The position numbers and the translations under genes are program-made. A stretch of DNA of 64,000 nt from Nocardioides litoris. Lineage in GTDB: Bacteria > Actinomycetota > Actinomycetes > Propionibacteriales > Nocardioidaceae. The notes beneath the pieces are model-generated. The model did not search any database. It had not been told where the DNA came from and saw only the letters and a list, made by a program, of their open reading frames with translations. Shown here piece after piece: positions 32,416 to 41,047 of this stretch (within the stretch, counting starts at the first letter, position 1; the number at the start of each line of letters is the position of its first letter). The stretch is taken from the NCBI RefSeq assembly GCF_006346315.1, contig NZ_VDMR01000006.1, positions 62,001 through 126,000 on the forward strand. Reading direction: 5' to 3'.

Positions 32416-33245
32416 GCATCCTCGACCGCTTCGCCCTGCCCGGCCACGTCGCCGTGGTCACCGGCGCCGGCCGCGGCCTCGGCGCCGCCACCGCGGTCGC
32501 GCTGGCCGAGGCCGGCGCCGACGTCCTCGTCTCCAGCCGTACGCCGGAGCAGCTCGACGAGGTCGCCGCGCAGGTGCGCGCGGTCGGCCGTCGCTGCGTG
32601 ACCGTGCCCGCCGACCTCAGCGACCTCGACGCGGTCGCGGGGCTGGCCCGGACGGCGTACGACGAGCTCGGCCGGCTCGACGTCGTGGTCAACAACGTGG
32701 GCGGCACCTTCCCGCGGGAGTTCCTCAAGACCTCGCCGCGCTTCCTGGAGGAGTCGTTCTCCTTCAACGTGAGCACTGCTCACGCCCTGACCCGCGCCGC
32801 GGTGCCGTTCCTGCTGGAGGACGCCGACGCCGGCACGCACCAGAAGGCCGTGGTCTCGATCAGCTCGATGATGGGCCGCACGGCCGACCGCGGGTTCGTC
32901 GCCTACGGCACGGCCAAGGCCGCGCTCGCGCACTGGACCCGGATGGCCGCGCGCGACCTCTCGCCCCGCATCCGGGTCAACGGCATCTTCGTCGGCTCGA
33001 TCATGACCAGCGCGCTGGAGATGGTGGCCGGCGACCCGGGCCTGATGGGCCAGCTGGAGAGCGGTACGCCGCTCGGGCGGGTCGGCGAGCCCGAGGACAT
33101 CGCGGCCGCGGTGCTCTACCTGGCCAGCCGGGCCGGGCAGTACGTCACGGGCAAGATGATCGAGGTCGACGGCGGCATCCAGCAGCCCACCCTCGACATG
33201 GGCCTGCCCGACCTGACCGCCGAGGCGGTCGGGACCACGTCCTAG
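32412..33245 (+). CDS. Short-chain dehydrogenase/reductase
   Basis: 277-residue SDR with all classical parts: [19 protein letters not shown] at the start, NNVGG, a Ser in [15 protein letters not shown] (Tyr/Lys pair) and the C-terminal [31 protein letters not shown] typical of FabG-like enzymes. It starts with GTG inside the stop codon of the DapB-like gene, so it is translated with it. The operon is under a KstR-type site. A role in oxidising or reducing a hydroxyl group on a steroid or acyl-CoA intermediate is plausible, but the substrate is not shown by the sequence. Confidence 0.9.
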   Translation: MSILDRFALPGHVAVVTGAGRGLGAATAVALAEAGADVLVSSRTPEQLDEVAAQVRAVGRRCVTVPADLSDLDAVAGLARTAYDELGRLDVVVNNVGGTFPREFLKTSPRFLEESFSFNVSTAHALTRAAVPFLLEDADAGTHQKAVVSISSMMGRTADRGFVAYGTAKAALAHWTRMAARDLSPRIRVNGIFVGSIMTSALEMVAGDPGLMGQLESGTPLGRVGEPEDIAAAVLYLASRAGQYVTGKMIEVDGGIQQPTLDMGLPDLTAEAVGTTS

Positions 33246-33248
33246 GGT
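33243..33248 (+). promoter_or_regulatory. -10 box of the MBL-fold gene
   Basis: TAGGGT overlapping the SDR stop codon, six bases before the GTG at 33255: a possible internal leaderless promoter. Confidence 0.45.
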
Positions 33249-33254
33249 CCGGGG

Positions 33255-34331
33255 GTGGCCCACGACCCCGGTACCCCCACCGCCCTGTCCGTCTCGCCCG
33301 ACTCGGGCGAGCACTGGACCGCCGAGGGGGCCTGGGAGGTGGCGCCGGGGATCCACCGCATCCCGCTGCCGCTGCCCATGGACGGCCTCCGGGCCATCAA
33401 CGTCTACACGGTGCAGGACGGCGACGGCCTCACGTTGGTCGACGGCGGCTGGCACATCCCCGAGGCCCGCGAGCTGCTCGACCGGAGCCTGCGCTCCATC
33501 GGGTCGGGGTTCGGTGACATCAGGCGGTTCCTGGTCACCCACGTGCACCGCGACCACTTCACCATGGCCACCGTGCTCGGCCGCGAGCTCGGCATCGACG
33601 TCGCGCTCGGTCTCGGCGACAAGCCCGCGCTCGACCTGCTCAACAACGCCCACGAGCTCACCGAGAACCCCTTCCACGCCGTGCTCCGCACCGCCGGCGC
33701 CGGTGTCGTCGCCGAGGAGTGGGAGCGGCTGCAGGACGCCGACGAGGACCTGCGCGACCTCTGGCAGTACCCCACGACGTGGCTGGACGGCGACCACGAG
33801 GTCGCGTTGTCCTCCCGCACCCTCGACGCCGTGCACACCCCCGGCCACACCCCCGGCCACTACGTCTTCGCCGACCGGGCCGACGGCCTGCTCTTCGCCG
33901 GCGACCACGTGCTGCCCACGATCACGCCGTCGATCGGCTTCACGGTGCCGCCGGCCCTCGACCCGCTGGGCGATTTCATGGCCTCGCTGACCCGGGTCCG
34001 GTCCCTGCCCGACCTGACGGTCCTGCCCGCCCACGGCCCCGTCGCACCGTCCACCCACGAGCGCGTCGACCAGCTGCTCGCCCACCACGAGGCCCGGCTC
34101 GCCGACAGCCTGGCGGCCGTGGACCCTGCCACCGGCTCCACGGCGTACGACGTCGCGCGGCAGCTGGGCTGGACCCGGCACCTGCACGCCTTCGACAGCC
34201 TCGACTGGTTCAGCCGGGGGATGGCCGCGATGGAGACCAAGGCCCACCTCGACGTGCTCGCCGCGCGCGGGCAGGTGACCGCGACCGACGTGGCCGACGG
34301 CGTCGTCTACCGGGTGGTCGGGTCGGCCTGA
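33255..34331 (+). CDS. MBL-fold metallohydrolase
   Basis: 358-residue metallo-beta-lactamase fold hydrolase. The zinc-binding motif is THVHRDHF (HxHxDH), followed by HTPGHTPGHYVF and FAGDHVLPTITPSI, which supply the remaining His and Asp ligands; both metal sites should be filled. The C-terminal about 90 residues are helical and typical of the group that acts on thioesters or lactones. The GTG start is nine bases after the SDR stop, and a TAGGGT box at that junction could give a separate leaderless transcript. It ends the KstR-linked cluster. Its 3' end overlaps the convergent GNAT gene by 25 bases. Confidence 0.88.
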   Translation: MAHDPGTPTALSVSPDSGEHWTAEGAWEVAPGIHRIPLPLPMDGLRAINVYTVQDGDGLTLVDGGWHIPEARELLDRSLRSIGSGFGDIRRFLVTHVHRDHFTMATVLGRELGIDVALGLGDKPALDLLNNAHELTENPFHAVLRTAGAGVVAEEWERLQDADEDLRDLWQYPTTWLDGDHEVALSSRTLDAVHTPGHTPGHYVFADRADGLLFAGDHVLPTITPSIGFTVPPALDPLGDFMASLTRVRSLPDLTVLPAHGPVAPSTHERVDQLLAHHEARLADSLAAVDPATGSTAYDVARQLGWTRHLHAFDSLDWFSRGMAAMETKAHLDVLAARGQVTATDVADGVVYRVVGSA

Positions 34332-34765
34332 GGCTCCGGGTCGAGCCGCATCGGCAGGTGCGGGATGCCGTCCTCGAGGAACTCCGGGCCGCTGACCTCG
34401 AAGCCGAAGGTGGCGTACCACCGCGCCAGCGGTGCCTGCGCGTCGAGCACGACCGGGCGGCCGGGCACGACGTCGAGCGCGGCCCGCACGAGCACGTCGG
34501 CCAGGCCGCGGCCCCGGGCCGACCGGGCCAGGGTGACCCGGCCGATGCGCCAGAGGTCGCCGTCGTCGAGGGTGCGCGCGACGCCCCGGAGCACGTCGTG
34601 CTCGTCGAGGAGCAGGACGTGGCGGGTGCCGGGCTCGGTGTCGCGGCCGTCGAGGTCGGGGTAGGGGCACTCCTGCTCGACGACGAACACGTCCTGGCGC
34701 AGCCGCGCGACGTCGTGGACCTCGCGACCGGTGAGGTCGGTGAAGGCACGCACCTCGGTCCTCAC
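34307..34765 (-). CDS. ElaA-type GNAT acetyltransferase
   Basis: 152-residue acetyltransferase of the ElaA group: LRQDVFVVEQECPYPDLDGRD near the N-terminus is the hallmark, followed by the acetyl-CoA loop RVTLARSARGRGLADVLV and FGFEVSGPEFLEDGIPHLPMRL. The substrate is not known for the family. The GTG start overlaps the stop of the upstream alpha/beta hydrolase gene (GTGA), so both are translated together. The stop codon lies inside the end of the convergent MBL gene, a 25-base overlap. Confidence 0.87.
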   Translation of the reverse strand: MRTEVRAFTDLTGREVHDVARLRQDVFVVEQECPYPDLDGRDTEPGTRHVLLLDEHDVLRGVARTLDDGDLWRIGRVTLARSARGRGLADVLVRAALDVVPGRPVVLDAQAPLARWYATFGFEVSGPEFLEDGIPHLPMRLDPEPQADPTTR

Positions 34766-35703
34766 CGGGGCTGCTCCCGGCCGTCGAGGAACGCCGTCGT
34801 GTGCCGCCAGGCCCGGCGGGCCTCGGGCAGCCCGGGCAGGATGCCGAAGACGTGGATGAGGTCGGGGGCCTCGAGGTAGGTCAGGTCCCACCCGTCCTCG
34901 CCGCCGCCCGGGAGTGCGGCCGCCCGGTCGGCGAGCAGCCGGGCGTCGCGGACCAGCAGGTCGCGGGTGCCGCAGAACACGATCGTCGGCGGCAGGCCGG
35001 TCAGGTCGGCGTGGGCCGGGGAGACCTCGGGCCGGCGCAGGTCGGCCGGGTCGCCGGCCCACCACGCGGCGTACGCCTCGAGCTTGGAGAGGAACAGCCA
35101 CGGGTCGACGGCGTCGTGCGCCCGGGCCTCGCGGTCGGCCGAGGTGGTGGTGAGGTCGGCCCACGGGGCGTGCAGGACGAGGTGGCTGGGCTGCCGGCCC
35201 CCGCGGTCGCGGACGGTCTGGGCAACGGCGAGGGCGAGCCCGCCGCCGGCCGAGTCGCCCGCGACGACGACGCGGTCCTGGGTGGCGGCCAGCCCGGTGA
35301 GCAGGTCGACGAGTGCGTCGTGGCTGTCGCGCCAGGTGTGCTCCGGCGCGAGCGGGTAGTCGGGCAGCACGACCTCGGCATCGAGGTGCCGGGCCAGCCG
35401 CAGCGCGTAGCGGACGTGGACGGGGTCGGCGGGCGCGACGTACCCGCCGCCGTGGAGGTAGAGCACCGTGGTGCGCGGCCGGGCCCCGCGCGGCCGGAGC
35501 GTGTGCACCGGGAACGGCTCGTCGGTCGTGCGGACGTCGTACCGGGTGCTGGTGCGGGAGAGCCGGCCGGTCGGCAGCGACCGGTCGAGGCCGGCGTGCC
35601 AGCGCTCGATGCGGGCGCGCTCGGCGTCGGCGTCGTCGAGGTCGCCCGACCCGCGCAGCCGCGGGATGGCCCAGGCGAGGAGGTCGTGGACGAGGCTCGG
35701 CAC
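34762..35703 (-). CDS. Alpha/beta hydrolase fold-3 (HSL-type) esterase
   Basis: 313-residue hydrolase of the hormone-sensitive-lipase family. It has the oxyanion motif YLHGGGYV (HGGG), the nucleophile elbow GDSAGGG, and C-terminal Asp and His in the ...FCGTRDLLV and DLIHVF segments; the triad looks complete. No signal peptide is visible; GTG 35703 begins the hydrophobic helix VHDLLAWAIPRL. It would hydrolyse short-chain esters in the cytoplasm. It is coupled to the GNAT gene. Upstream (to the right) lie two copies of a 73 bp repeat, which may carry its promoter or a terminator. Confidence 0.88.
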   Translation of the reverse strand: MPSLVHDLLAWAIPRLRGSGDLDDADAERARIERWHAGLDRSLPTGRLSRTSTRYDVRTTDEPFPVHTLRPRGARPRTTVLYLHGGGYVAPADPVHVRYALRLARHLDAEVVLPDYPLAPEHTWRDSHDALVDLLTGLAATQDRVVVAGDSAGGGLALAVAQTVRDRGGRQPSHLVLHAPWADLTTTSADREARAHDAVDPWLFLSKLEAYAAWWAGDPADLRRPEVSPAHADLTGLPPTIVFCGTRDLLVRDARLLADRAAALPGGGEDGWDLTYLEAPDLIHVFGILPGLPEARRAWRHTTAFLDGREQPR

Positions 35704-35739
35704 GGGTGCAGCCTGGCACGGCCCGACGTGGGGGAAGCG

Positions 35740-35865
35740 GTGAGGTGGCGACCTCCGTGGGCGGCTGTCGGGTCGGCAGGTCACCCTCGCCGGGGACGGG
35801 CTCGGGGGAGTGGTGAGGTGGCGACCTCCTCGGGTGGCGGTTCGGTCGCGAGGTCACCGCCTCCG
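35740..35865. repeat. Two 73 bp repeat copies, 3' side of the AbiEi/DUF559-like gene
   Basis: Copies begin at 35740 and 35813 with GTGAGGTGGCGACCTCC and continue to a GTCG(C/G)-AGGTCACC arm. They are related to the three copies at 36987-37191. The second copy runs over the stop codon of the gene at 35854. Confidence 0.82.
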
Positions 35866-36858
35866 CTGAGCACCCGGCGCGAACCGCTCGAACCGCTCGG
35901 CCACGGCGGTCGTGAGTGGCAGGAACAGAAGACGCCAGAGGTCGCCGGCGACATCCGGTGCCGGACCGTCGTAGCCGCAGGCGACCATGCGCTGGTGGAT
36001 GTCGTCGACGGTCCGACGCGGGTTGCGCAGACGTTCCTTCGTCACCTGCACGTACTGCAGGCCGCTCTCGCGGATGGCGGCGTACCGGTCGATGTCAACG
36101 GTGTACTGCCGCCGGTCCGCCTGGTGGTGTGCTCCCTCGTACTCGATGAGGAGGCCGAGCTCGCGGTAGACCAGGTCACCCGCGACGACGAGGCCACCGT
36201 CGAGCAGCAGCTCGGCGTTGCTGAGTGGCCGCGGCAGGCCGCTGAAGACGAGGAGCGCCCGGGCCTCGCTCTCCTTGATCGACCGCGAGCGCGGTTCGAG
36301 GTGGTCGACGACGTACCGCGCCTGGTCTGCTCCCGCGCGCCACGGCTGGGCGAGGGCGAGCTCGAGCAGGGACGCTTGCGTCATGTGCCCGTGGTGGAGC
36401 AGCCAGTCGCCGACGACGATCGCGTCCAGGGTGCGCGTCGTCGAGCTCGCGCAGTGAGCGAGGAAGGCGGCTTCGACGGCCACCCCGTCCCCGTCCACGG
36501 GCGGCAGCCGCTTGGTGCGGTGGAGGAATATCCCGTCGAGCGCAATGTGGTGGTCGCGGGCGACGACGAAGTGCAGCGGACGGCGTGGTCCGTGCTCGAG
36601 CCCGAGCGCACGCAGCCGCGTGATGCCTGTGACGTGGGCGTCCGGCGGCATGGCGAGTCGGGCCGCCTCGACCTCGTCTGCCTCCGTCATCACGTGGTCC
36701 GTGCACCGCCAGACGCGCGGGTGGATGGAGGTGAACCGCTGGCCGCGCAGCATCCGTTCGGTCACGCCGAGTGCGCCAGCTTCGACGTGCGTGAAGGGAC
36801 GCCCGCGCAGCGCGGGAGGGATGGGTCTCACCCGGGCATCACACGCGGGCGCGGCCAC
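35854..36858 (-). CDS. AbiEi/DUF559-like wHTH-nuclease-fold protein
   Basis: 334-residue protein of the kind annotated as type IV toxin-antitoxin AbiEi-like or DUF559. The N-terminal part (RGRPFTHVEAGALGVTERMLRGQRFTSIHPRVWR) looks like a winged helix. The C-terminal part looks like a Vsr/PD-(D/E)xK fold, with E196, D228 in DLVYRELGLLIEYEG, E239 and an Arg/Lys-rich strand VQVTKERL. No partner toxin gene (AbiEii-like) is next to it. GTG 36858 is used here; GTG 36831 (VRPIPPALRG) is also likely. Base composition is slightly less GC-rich than its neighbours. It is enclosed by repeats on both sides. Nuclease activity is only inferred. Confidence 0.72.
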   Translation of the reverse strand: MAAPACDARVRPIPPALRGRPFTHVEAGALGVTERMLRGQRFTSIHPRVWRCTDHVMTEADEVEAARLAMPPDAHVTGITRLRALGLEHGPRRPLHFVVARDHHIALDGIFLHRTKRLPPVDGDGVAVEAAFLAHCASSTTRTLDAIVVGDWLLHHGHMTQASLLELALAQPWRAGADQARYVVDHLEPRSRSIKESEARALLVFSGLPRPLSNAELLLDGGLVVAGDLVYRELGLLIEYEGAHHQADRRQYTVDIDRYAAIRESGLQYVQVTKERLRNPRRTVDDIHQRMVACGYDGPAPDVAGDLWRLLFLPLTTAVAERFERFAPGAQRRR

Positions 36859-36909
36859 TCCTGCGAGCGCCGTCGCGCAGCCTGGGGAGAGGCGGGCGGG
36901 GCAAGGGCG

Positions 36910-36955
36910 CTGTGGACGTCTCCTGGACGCCGGACCCCGGACGGGGACGGTGACT
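36910..36955 (-). other. Conserved block upstream of the AbiEi/DUF559-like gene
   Basis: CTGTGGACG (36910-36918), then GGACGCCGG and CCCC-GGAC-GGGG (36925-36955). The same elements in the same order lie upstream of the gene at 47117-48082. The CTGTGGACG box is 52 bp from the start codon in both. Confidence 0.65.
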
Positions 36956-36986
36956 GGAACGGCACCGGGGCGGGGTGGGGCGGGAG

Positions 36987-37191
36987 GTGGGCTGGCGACC
37001 TTCTCGGGGTTGATGTGGTCGCCAGGTCACCGTTCCCCGGGGTGCGGGCGGGGCTCGGGTGGGCTGGCGACCTTCTCGGGGGCTGATGTGGTCGCCAGGT
37101 CACCGCTCCCCGGGGTGCGGACGGGGCTCGGGTGGGCTGGCGACCTTCTCGGGGGCTGATGTGGTCGCCAGGTCACCGCTCCCCGGGTCGG
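36987..37191. repeat. Three tandem 72-73 bp repeats
   Basis: Units start at 36987, 37059 and 37132 with GTGGGCTGGCGACC and hold a second arm GGTCGCCAGGTCAC that pairs with it (12 of 14 bases). The loop is about 16 bases. They are related to the copies at 35740. Confidence 0.92.
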
Positions 37192-37210
37192 GGCCCGTCA
37201 CGCCGCGGAC

Positions 37211-37216
37211 TACGCT
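37211..37216 (+). promoter_or_regulatory. -10 box of the thi operon
   Basis: TACGCT, about nine bases before the riboswitch begins, the expected distance to the transcription start. Confidence 0.6.
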
Positions 37217-37224
37217 GGCCCCAC

Positions 37225-37312
37225 AGACAGGGGAGCACGACAGCGTGCTGAGAGTGCGGGCGAGCCGCAGACCCTCCGAACCTGCTCCGGCTAGCACCGG
37301 CGAAGGGAGTCC
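37225..37312 (+). promoter_or_regulatory. TPP riboswitch (THI box)
   Basis: Clear thi element: GGGGAGC, CTGAGAGTGCGG (from 37248), GACCCTCCGAACCTG and GGCTAGCACCGGCGAAGGGA (to 37310). Thiamine pyrophosphate should bind it. The GAAGGGAG end doubles as the thiB ribosome site, so control is probably by hiding translation initiation. Confidence 0.97.
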
Positions 37313-37314
37313 AG

Positions 37315-38394
37315 ATGAGGTGTGCGCGCGGTGCCGCGCTGGCGGCGACGGTCCTGCTGACCGCGTCCTGCAGCCTGGCCGGTGGCGGTGACGGCGGTCA
37401 GGGCGGCGGGTCCGGGGGCGGGGTCGAGGGGGAGGCGCCGACGACGGTCGTGCTGCTCACCCACGGCTCGTTCAGCCTGCCCGAGGAGCTGATCGGCGAC
37501 TTCGAGGCCGACACCGGCCTCACGCTCGACGTCCGCAGCAACGGCGACGCGGGCGAGGTGACCAACCGGCTCGTGCTGACCAAGGACGCGCCCGCCGGCG
37601 ACGTCGTGTACGGCGTCGACAACGCCTTCGCGAGCCGCGCCCTCGACGAGGGCGTGTTCGCGCCGGCCGAAGTGGAGTGGCCGGCGGGGGCGGAGCAGTT
37701 CGCGCTGCCGGGCGACGACGAGCGCCTCCTCGCACCGGTCGACGACGGCAACGTGTGCGTCAACGTCGACACCACCTGGTTCGCCGAGCGCGACCTCGAG
37801 CCGCCGGCCTCCCTCGACGACCTCACCAAGCCGGAGTACGAGGGCCTGTTCGTCACGCCCTCGGCCGCGACCAGCTCGCCCGGCCTGGCCTTCCTGCTCG
37901 CCACCGTCGCCGCGTACGGCGACGACTGGCCGCAGTACTGGCAGGACCTCGTGGACAACGGCGCCGAGATCGCCAGCGACTGGACCGACGCCTACCAGGT
38001 CGCGTTCACCCAGGGCGGCGGCGAGGGCGACAAGCCGATCGTGACGTCGTACGACTCGAGCCCGGCGTTCACCGTGCCCGAGGGCAGCGACACCAGCACC
38101 ACGAAGGCGCTGCTCGACACCTGCTTCCTCCAGGTCGAGTACGCCGGCGTGCTGGCCGGCGCGGCCAACCCCGAGGGCGCGGCGCAGGTCGTCGCGTGGC
38201 TGCAGAGCCCGGAGGTGCAGGCCGCCCTGCCGGAGAGCATGTACGTCTTCCCGGTGGCCGACGGCGTCGAGCTGCCCGCCGAGTGGTCCCGGTACGCCGA
38301 GCGGCCGGCCGAGCCGCTGGCCGTCGACCCCCAGGAGGTCGCCGACCGGCGCGAGGAGTGGCTGCGCACCTGGAACGACATCGTCACCCGGTGA
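37315..38394 (+). CDS. thiB: Thiamine ABC transporter, substrate-binding lipoprotein
   Basis: 359-residue binding lipoprotein for thiamine or its phosphates. The signal peptide MRCARGAALAATVLLTASC ends in the lipobox LTASC (Cys19), followed by a Gly-rich linker. The mature part begins TTVVLLTHGSFSLPEELIGDF, typical of ThiB, and has NVDTTWFAERDLEPPASLDDL and SYDSSPAFTVPEG. The ATG directly follows the riboswitch, so thiamine pyrophosphate will lower its translation. It is first in the operon with the permease and ATPase genes. An 11 bp direct duplication (GTGAGCACCCG) lies between its stop and the thiP start. Confidence 0.93.
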   Translation: MRCARGAALAATVLLTASCSLAGGGDGGQGGGSGGGVEGEAPTTVVLLTHGSFSLPEELIGDFEADTGLTLDVRSNGDAGEVTNRLVLTKDAPAGDVVYGVDNAFASRALDEGVFAPAEVEWPAGAEQFALPGDDERLLAPVDDGNVCVNVDTTWFAERDLEPPASLDDLTKPEYEGLFVTPSAATSSPGLAFLLATVAAYGDDWPQYWQDLVDNGAEIASDWTDAYQVAFTQGGGEGDKPIVTSYDSSPAFTVPEGSDTSTTKALLDTCFLQVEYAGVLAGAANPEGAAQVVAWLQSPEVQAALPESMYVFPVADGVELPAEWSRYAERPAEPLAVDPQEVADRREEWLRTWNDIVTR

Positions 38395-38412
38395 GCACCC
38401 GGTGAGCACCCG

Positions 38413-40047
38413 ATGACCCGCAGGACCGCGGCGCTGCTCGGCCTGGCGGCCCTGCCGGTCGCGGTCCTCGGCGTCTTCTTCGTGCTCCCGGTGGCCGGGA
38501 TGCTCGACCGCGGGTTCTGGCCCGACGGCCGGTTCGACCCGGGCGCCGTGGGCGAGGTGCTGACCCGGCCGCGCACGGGTCGGGTGCTGTGGTTCACGGT
38601 GTGGACCTCGACGGTCGCCACGGCCGCCGCGGTGGCGCTCGGCCTGCCGGCGGCGCACGTGCTGCACCGGCTGCGGTTCCCCGGCCGCGGGCTGGTGCGG
38701 GGGCTGCTGCTGGTGCCGTTCGTGCTGCCGACCGTGGTGGTCGGGGTGGCGTTCCGGCAGCTGCTGCGCGAGGGCGGTCCGCTGGGCGGGCTCGGCCTCG
38801 ACGGCACGCCGGCGGCGATCGTGGCCGCGCTGGTGTTCTTCAACGTCGCCGTGGTCATCCGCACCGTGGGCGCGACCTGGGAGGGGCTGGACCGGCGCCC
38901 GGCTGAGGCCGCGGCGGCGCTGGGCGCCGGGCCGTGGACGGTGTTCCGCACGGTCACCTTCCCGGCGCTGCGGCCCGCGGTGGTGTCGTCGGCGAGCGTG
39001 GTGTTCCTGTTCTGTGCGACCGCGTTCGGGGTCGTGCTCACCCTGGGCGGCAGCCGCTACGCCTCGGTCGAGACCGAGATCTACCTGCTCACCGTCGAGC
39101 TGCTCGACCTGCCGGCGGCGGCCGCCCTGTCGGTGCTGCAGCTCGTCGTCGTGGTCGGCCTGCTCGCGGTCGCCGGCCGTGCGCGCACGGTCGCCGACCC
39201 GCAGGTCGCGCGGTCGGTGGCCCGACCGGCCCGCCCCCGCGCGGCCGACCTGCCCCTGCTCGCCGTGACCGCGCTGCTGCTGGCCGCCGCGGCCACACCG
39301 GTGGCGACGCTGGTCGTCGGGTCGCTGCGCACCGACGACCGCTGGACGCTGGCCTTCTACCGCGCGCTGGGGTCGACCGCCGACGGCACGCTCGTCGTCC
39401 CCGTCACCGAGGCCCTGGCCAACTCCCTGCGCACCGCCGTCGACGCCACCTGGATGTCGCTGCTCCTCGGCCTCCTCGTCGCGGTCACCGTCACCCGCCG
39501 CTCGCGCACCCGCGCCGAGCGCCGCCTGCGGGCCGGGCTCGACGGCTTCTTCATGCTGCCGCTGGGCGTCTCGGCGGTGACCCTCGGCTTCGGCTTCCTC
39601 ATCACCCTCGACCGCCCGCCGCTGAGCCTCGGCGCCTCGCCGCTCCTGGTCCCGGTCGCCCAGGCGCTGGTGGCGCTGCCGCTGGTGGTGCGCACCCTGG
39701 TGCCGGTGCTGGCCGGCGTCGACGACCGCCAGCGCCAGGCCGCGGCCTCCCTCGGCGCGGGCCCGCTGCGGACCGTGCTCACCGTCGACCTGCCCGTGCT
39801 GTGGCGGCCGCTGCTGGCCGCGGCCGGGTTCGCCTTCGCGGTCTCGCTGGGGGAGTTCGGCGCGACGTCGTTCCTGGCCCGCGACGACCGGCCCACCCTG
39901 CCGGTGGTCATCTTCCGGCTCATCGGGCGCCCCGGCGAGCTCACCTACGGCACGGCCCTGGCCGCCTCGGTCGTCCTCGCCCTCACCACGGCGGCGGTCC
40001 TGCTCCTCGTCGAGCGCCTCCGCGTGCCCGCCCTGGGAGCGTGGTGA
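38413..40047 (+). CDS. thiP: Thiamine ABC transporter, permease (double-domain)
   Basis: 544-residue membrane permease made of two fused BPD-type domains, each about 6 helices. The coupling EAA motifs are AAAALGAGPWTVFRTVTFPALRP and AAASLGAGPLRTVLTVDLPVLWRP. This fused layout is typical for ThiP (and iron permeases of the same family). The ATG at 38413 begins MTRRTAALLGLAALPVAVLGVFFVLPVAGML. It forms the channel for thiamine with ThiQ. The gene is between thiB and thiQ; its stop is one base before the next start. Confidence 0.92.
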   Translation: MTRRTAALLGLAALPVAVLGVFFVLPVAGMLDRGFWPDGRFDPGAVGEVLTRPRTGRVLWFTVWTSTVATAAAVALGLPAAHVLHRLRFPGRGLVRGLLLVPFVLPTVVVGVAFRQLLREGGPLGGLGLDGTPAAIVAALVFFNVAVVIRTVGATWEGLDRRPAEAAAALGAGPWTVFRTVTFPALRPAVVSSASVVFLFCATAFGVVLTLGGSRYASVETEIYLLTVELLDLPAAAALSVLQLVVVVGLLAVAGRARTVADPQVARSVARPARPRAADLPLLAVTALLLAAAATPVATLVVGSLRTDDRWTLAFYRALGSTADGTLVVPVTEALANSLRTAVDATWMSLLLGLLVAVTVTRRSRTRAERRLRAGLDGFFMLPLGVSAVTLGFGFLITLDRPPLSLGASPLLVPVAQALVALPLVVRTLVPVLAGVDDRQRQAAASLGAGPLRTVLTVDLPVLWRPLLAAAGFAFAVSLGEFGATSFLARDDRPTLPVVIFRLIGRPGELTYGTALAASVVLALTTAAVLLLVERLRVPALGAW

Positions 40048-40048
40048 C

Positions 40049-41038
40049 GTGCTGAGCCTCGCCCACGTCGACGTCGCGTACGACGGCACGCCGGCCGTCG
40101 TCGACGCCACCGTCGAGGTGCCCGACGGCGCGGTGGTGGCGGTGCTGGGGCCCTCCGGCTGCGGCAAGTCCACCCTGCTGCGCACCGTCGCCGGCCTCGA
40201 GCAGCCCACCCGCGGCACGGTCGCCTGGGAGGGCCGCGACCTCGCGGGCGTGCCCACCCACAAGCGCGGCTTCGCGCTGATGTTCCAGGACGGCCAGCTC
40301 TTCGGCCACCTCACCGTCGCCCGCAACGTCGCCTACCCGCTCCGCCTCCGCCGCGCCCGGGGCGTGGCCGAGCGGGTGGCCGAGCTGCTCGACCTCGTCG
40401 GCCTCACCGGGTACGCCGACCGCCTCCCCGGCACCCTGTCCGGCGGCGAGCGCCAACGGGTCGCGCTGGCCCGGTCGCTGGCCGCCGACCCGCGGCTGCT
40501 GCTCCTCGACGAGCCCCTCTCCGCCCTCGACGCCGGCCTGCGCGAGCGCCTCGCCGCCGACCTGCACGGCATCCTGCGCGCCGCCGGCACCACCACGCTC
40601 GTCGTCACCCACGACCAGGAGGAGGCCTTCGCGCTGGCCGACCGGCTCGTCGTCATGCGGGCCGGCCGCGTCGTGCAGCAGGGCCCGATCGCCGACGTCT
40701 GGGCGCACCCGGCCGACCCCGACACCGCGCTGTTCCTCGGGTACGCCCGCGTGCTCACCGGCCCCGCCGCGGCCCGGGTGCTCGCCGCCGCCGGCACCCC
40801 GGGCGCCGGCCCCGTCGCCGTACGACGCTCGGCGCTGGCGCTCGACCCCGCCGGCCCACTCGCCGGGACCGTGCGCTCGGCCCGGGCCACGCCCGACCAG
40901 GTGCGCCTCGTGGTCGACGTCGAGGGCGTCGGCGAGGTCGACGCCGTGGCCGGTCCGGGTGCGGCCGCCGCGCCCGGCGACGCCGTCGCGCTGGCCGTCG
41001 ACCCGGCGCGCACGGCCGTGGTCAGCGACGGTCCCTAG
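40049..41038 (+). CDS. thiQ: Thiamine ABC transporter, ATP-binding protein
   Basis: 329-residue ABC ATPase. It has Walker A GPSGCGKSTLL, the Q-loop MFQDGQLF, signature LSGGERQRVALARSL, Walker B LLLLDEPLSALD and the switch His in VVTHDQEE. After the ATPase core (about 235 residues) it has an accessory domain of about 90 residues that looks like a TOBE-type beta domain, usual for sugar/iron-type ATPases but longer than in E. coli ThiQ. GTG at 40049 is one base after the thiP stop. With the riboswitch at the head of the operon, the job is thiamine uptake. Confidence 0.92.
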   Translation: MLSLAHVDVAYDGTPAVVDATVEVPDGAVVAVLGPSGCGKSTLLRTVAGLEQPTRGTVAWEGRDLAGVPTHKRGFALMFQDGQLFGHLTVARNVAYPLRLRRARGVAERVAELLDLVGLTGYADRLPGTLSGGERQRVALARSLAADPRLLLLDEPLSALDAGLRERLAADLHGILRAAGTTTLVVTHDQEEAFALADRLVVMRAGRVVQQGPIADVWAHPADPDTALFLGYARVLTGPAAARVLAAAGTPGAGPVAVRRSALALDPAGPLAGTVRSARATPDQVRLVVDVEGVGEVDAVAGPGAAAAPGDAVALAVDPARTAVVSDGP

Positions 41039-41041
41039 ACT
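41036..41041 (+). promoter_or_regulatory. -10 box of the PAP2 gene
   Basis: TAGACT overlapping the thiQ stop codon, six bases before the GTG start, suggesting a leaderless promoter for the PAP2 gene. Confidence 0.5.
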
Positions 41042-41047
41042 GGGTCG

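Noticed and set aside
34307..34331. Frameshift at the MBL/GNAT overlap
   Set aside because: Both proteins end with sensible family-length C-termini; a 25-base tail-to-tail overlap is acceptable in this genome.
36987..37191. CRISPR array
   Set aside because: The repeats are directly adjacent with no unique spacers and the unit is 72-73 bp; no cas genes are present.
36859..37210. A coding gene in the gap between the DUF559-like gene and the riboswitch
   Set aside because: Open frames here are translations of the tandem repeats (WAGDLLG-type) with no ribosome site or domain; the stretch is repeats and conserved upstream DNA.
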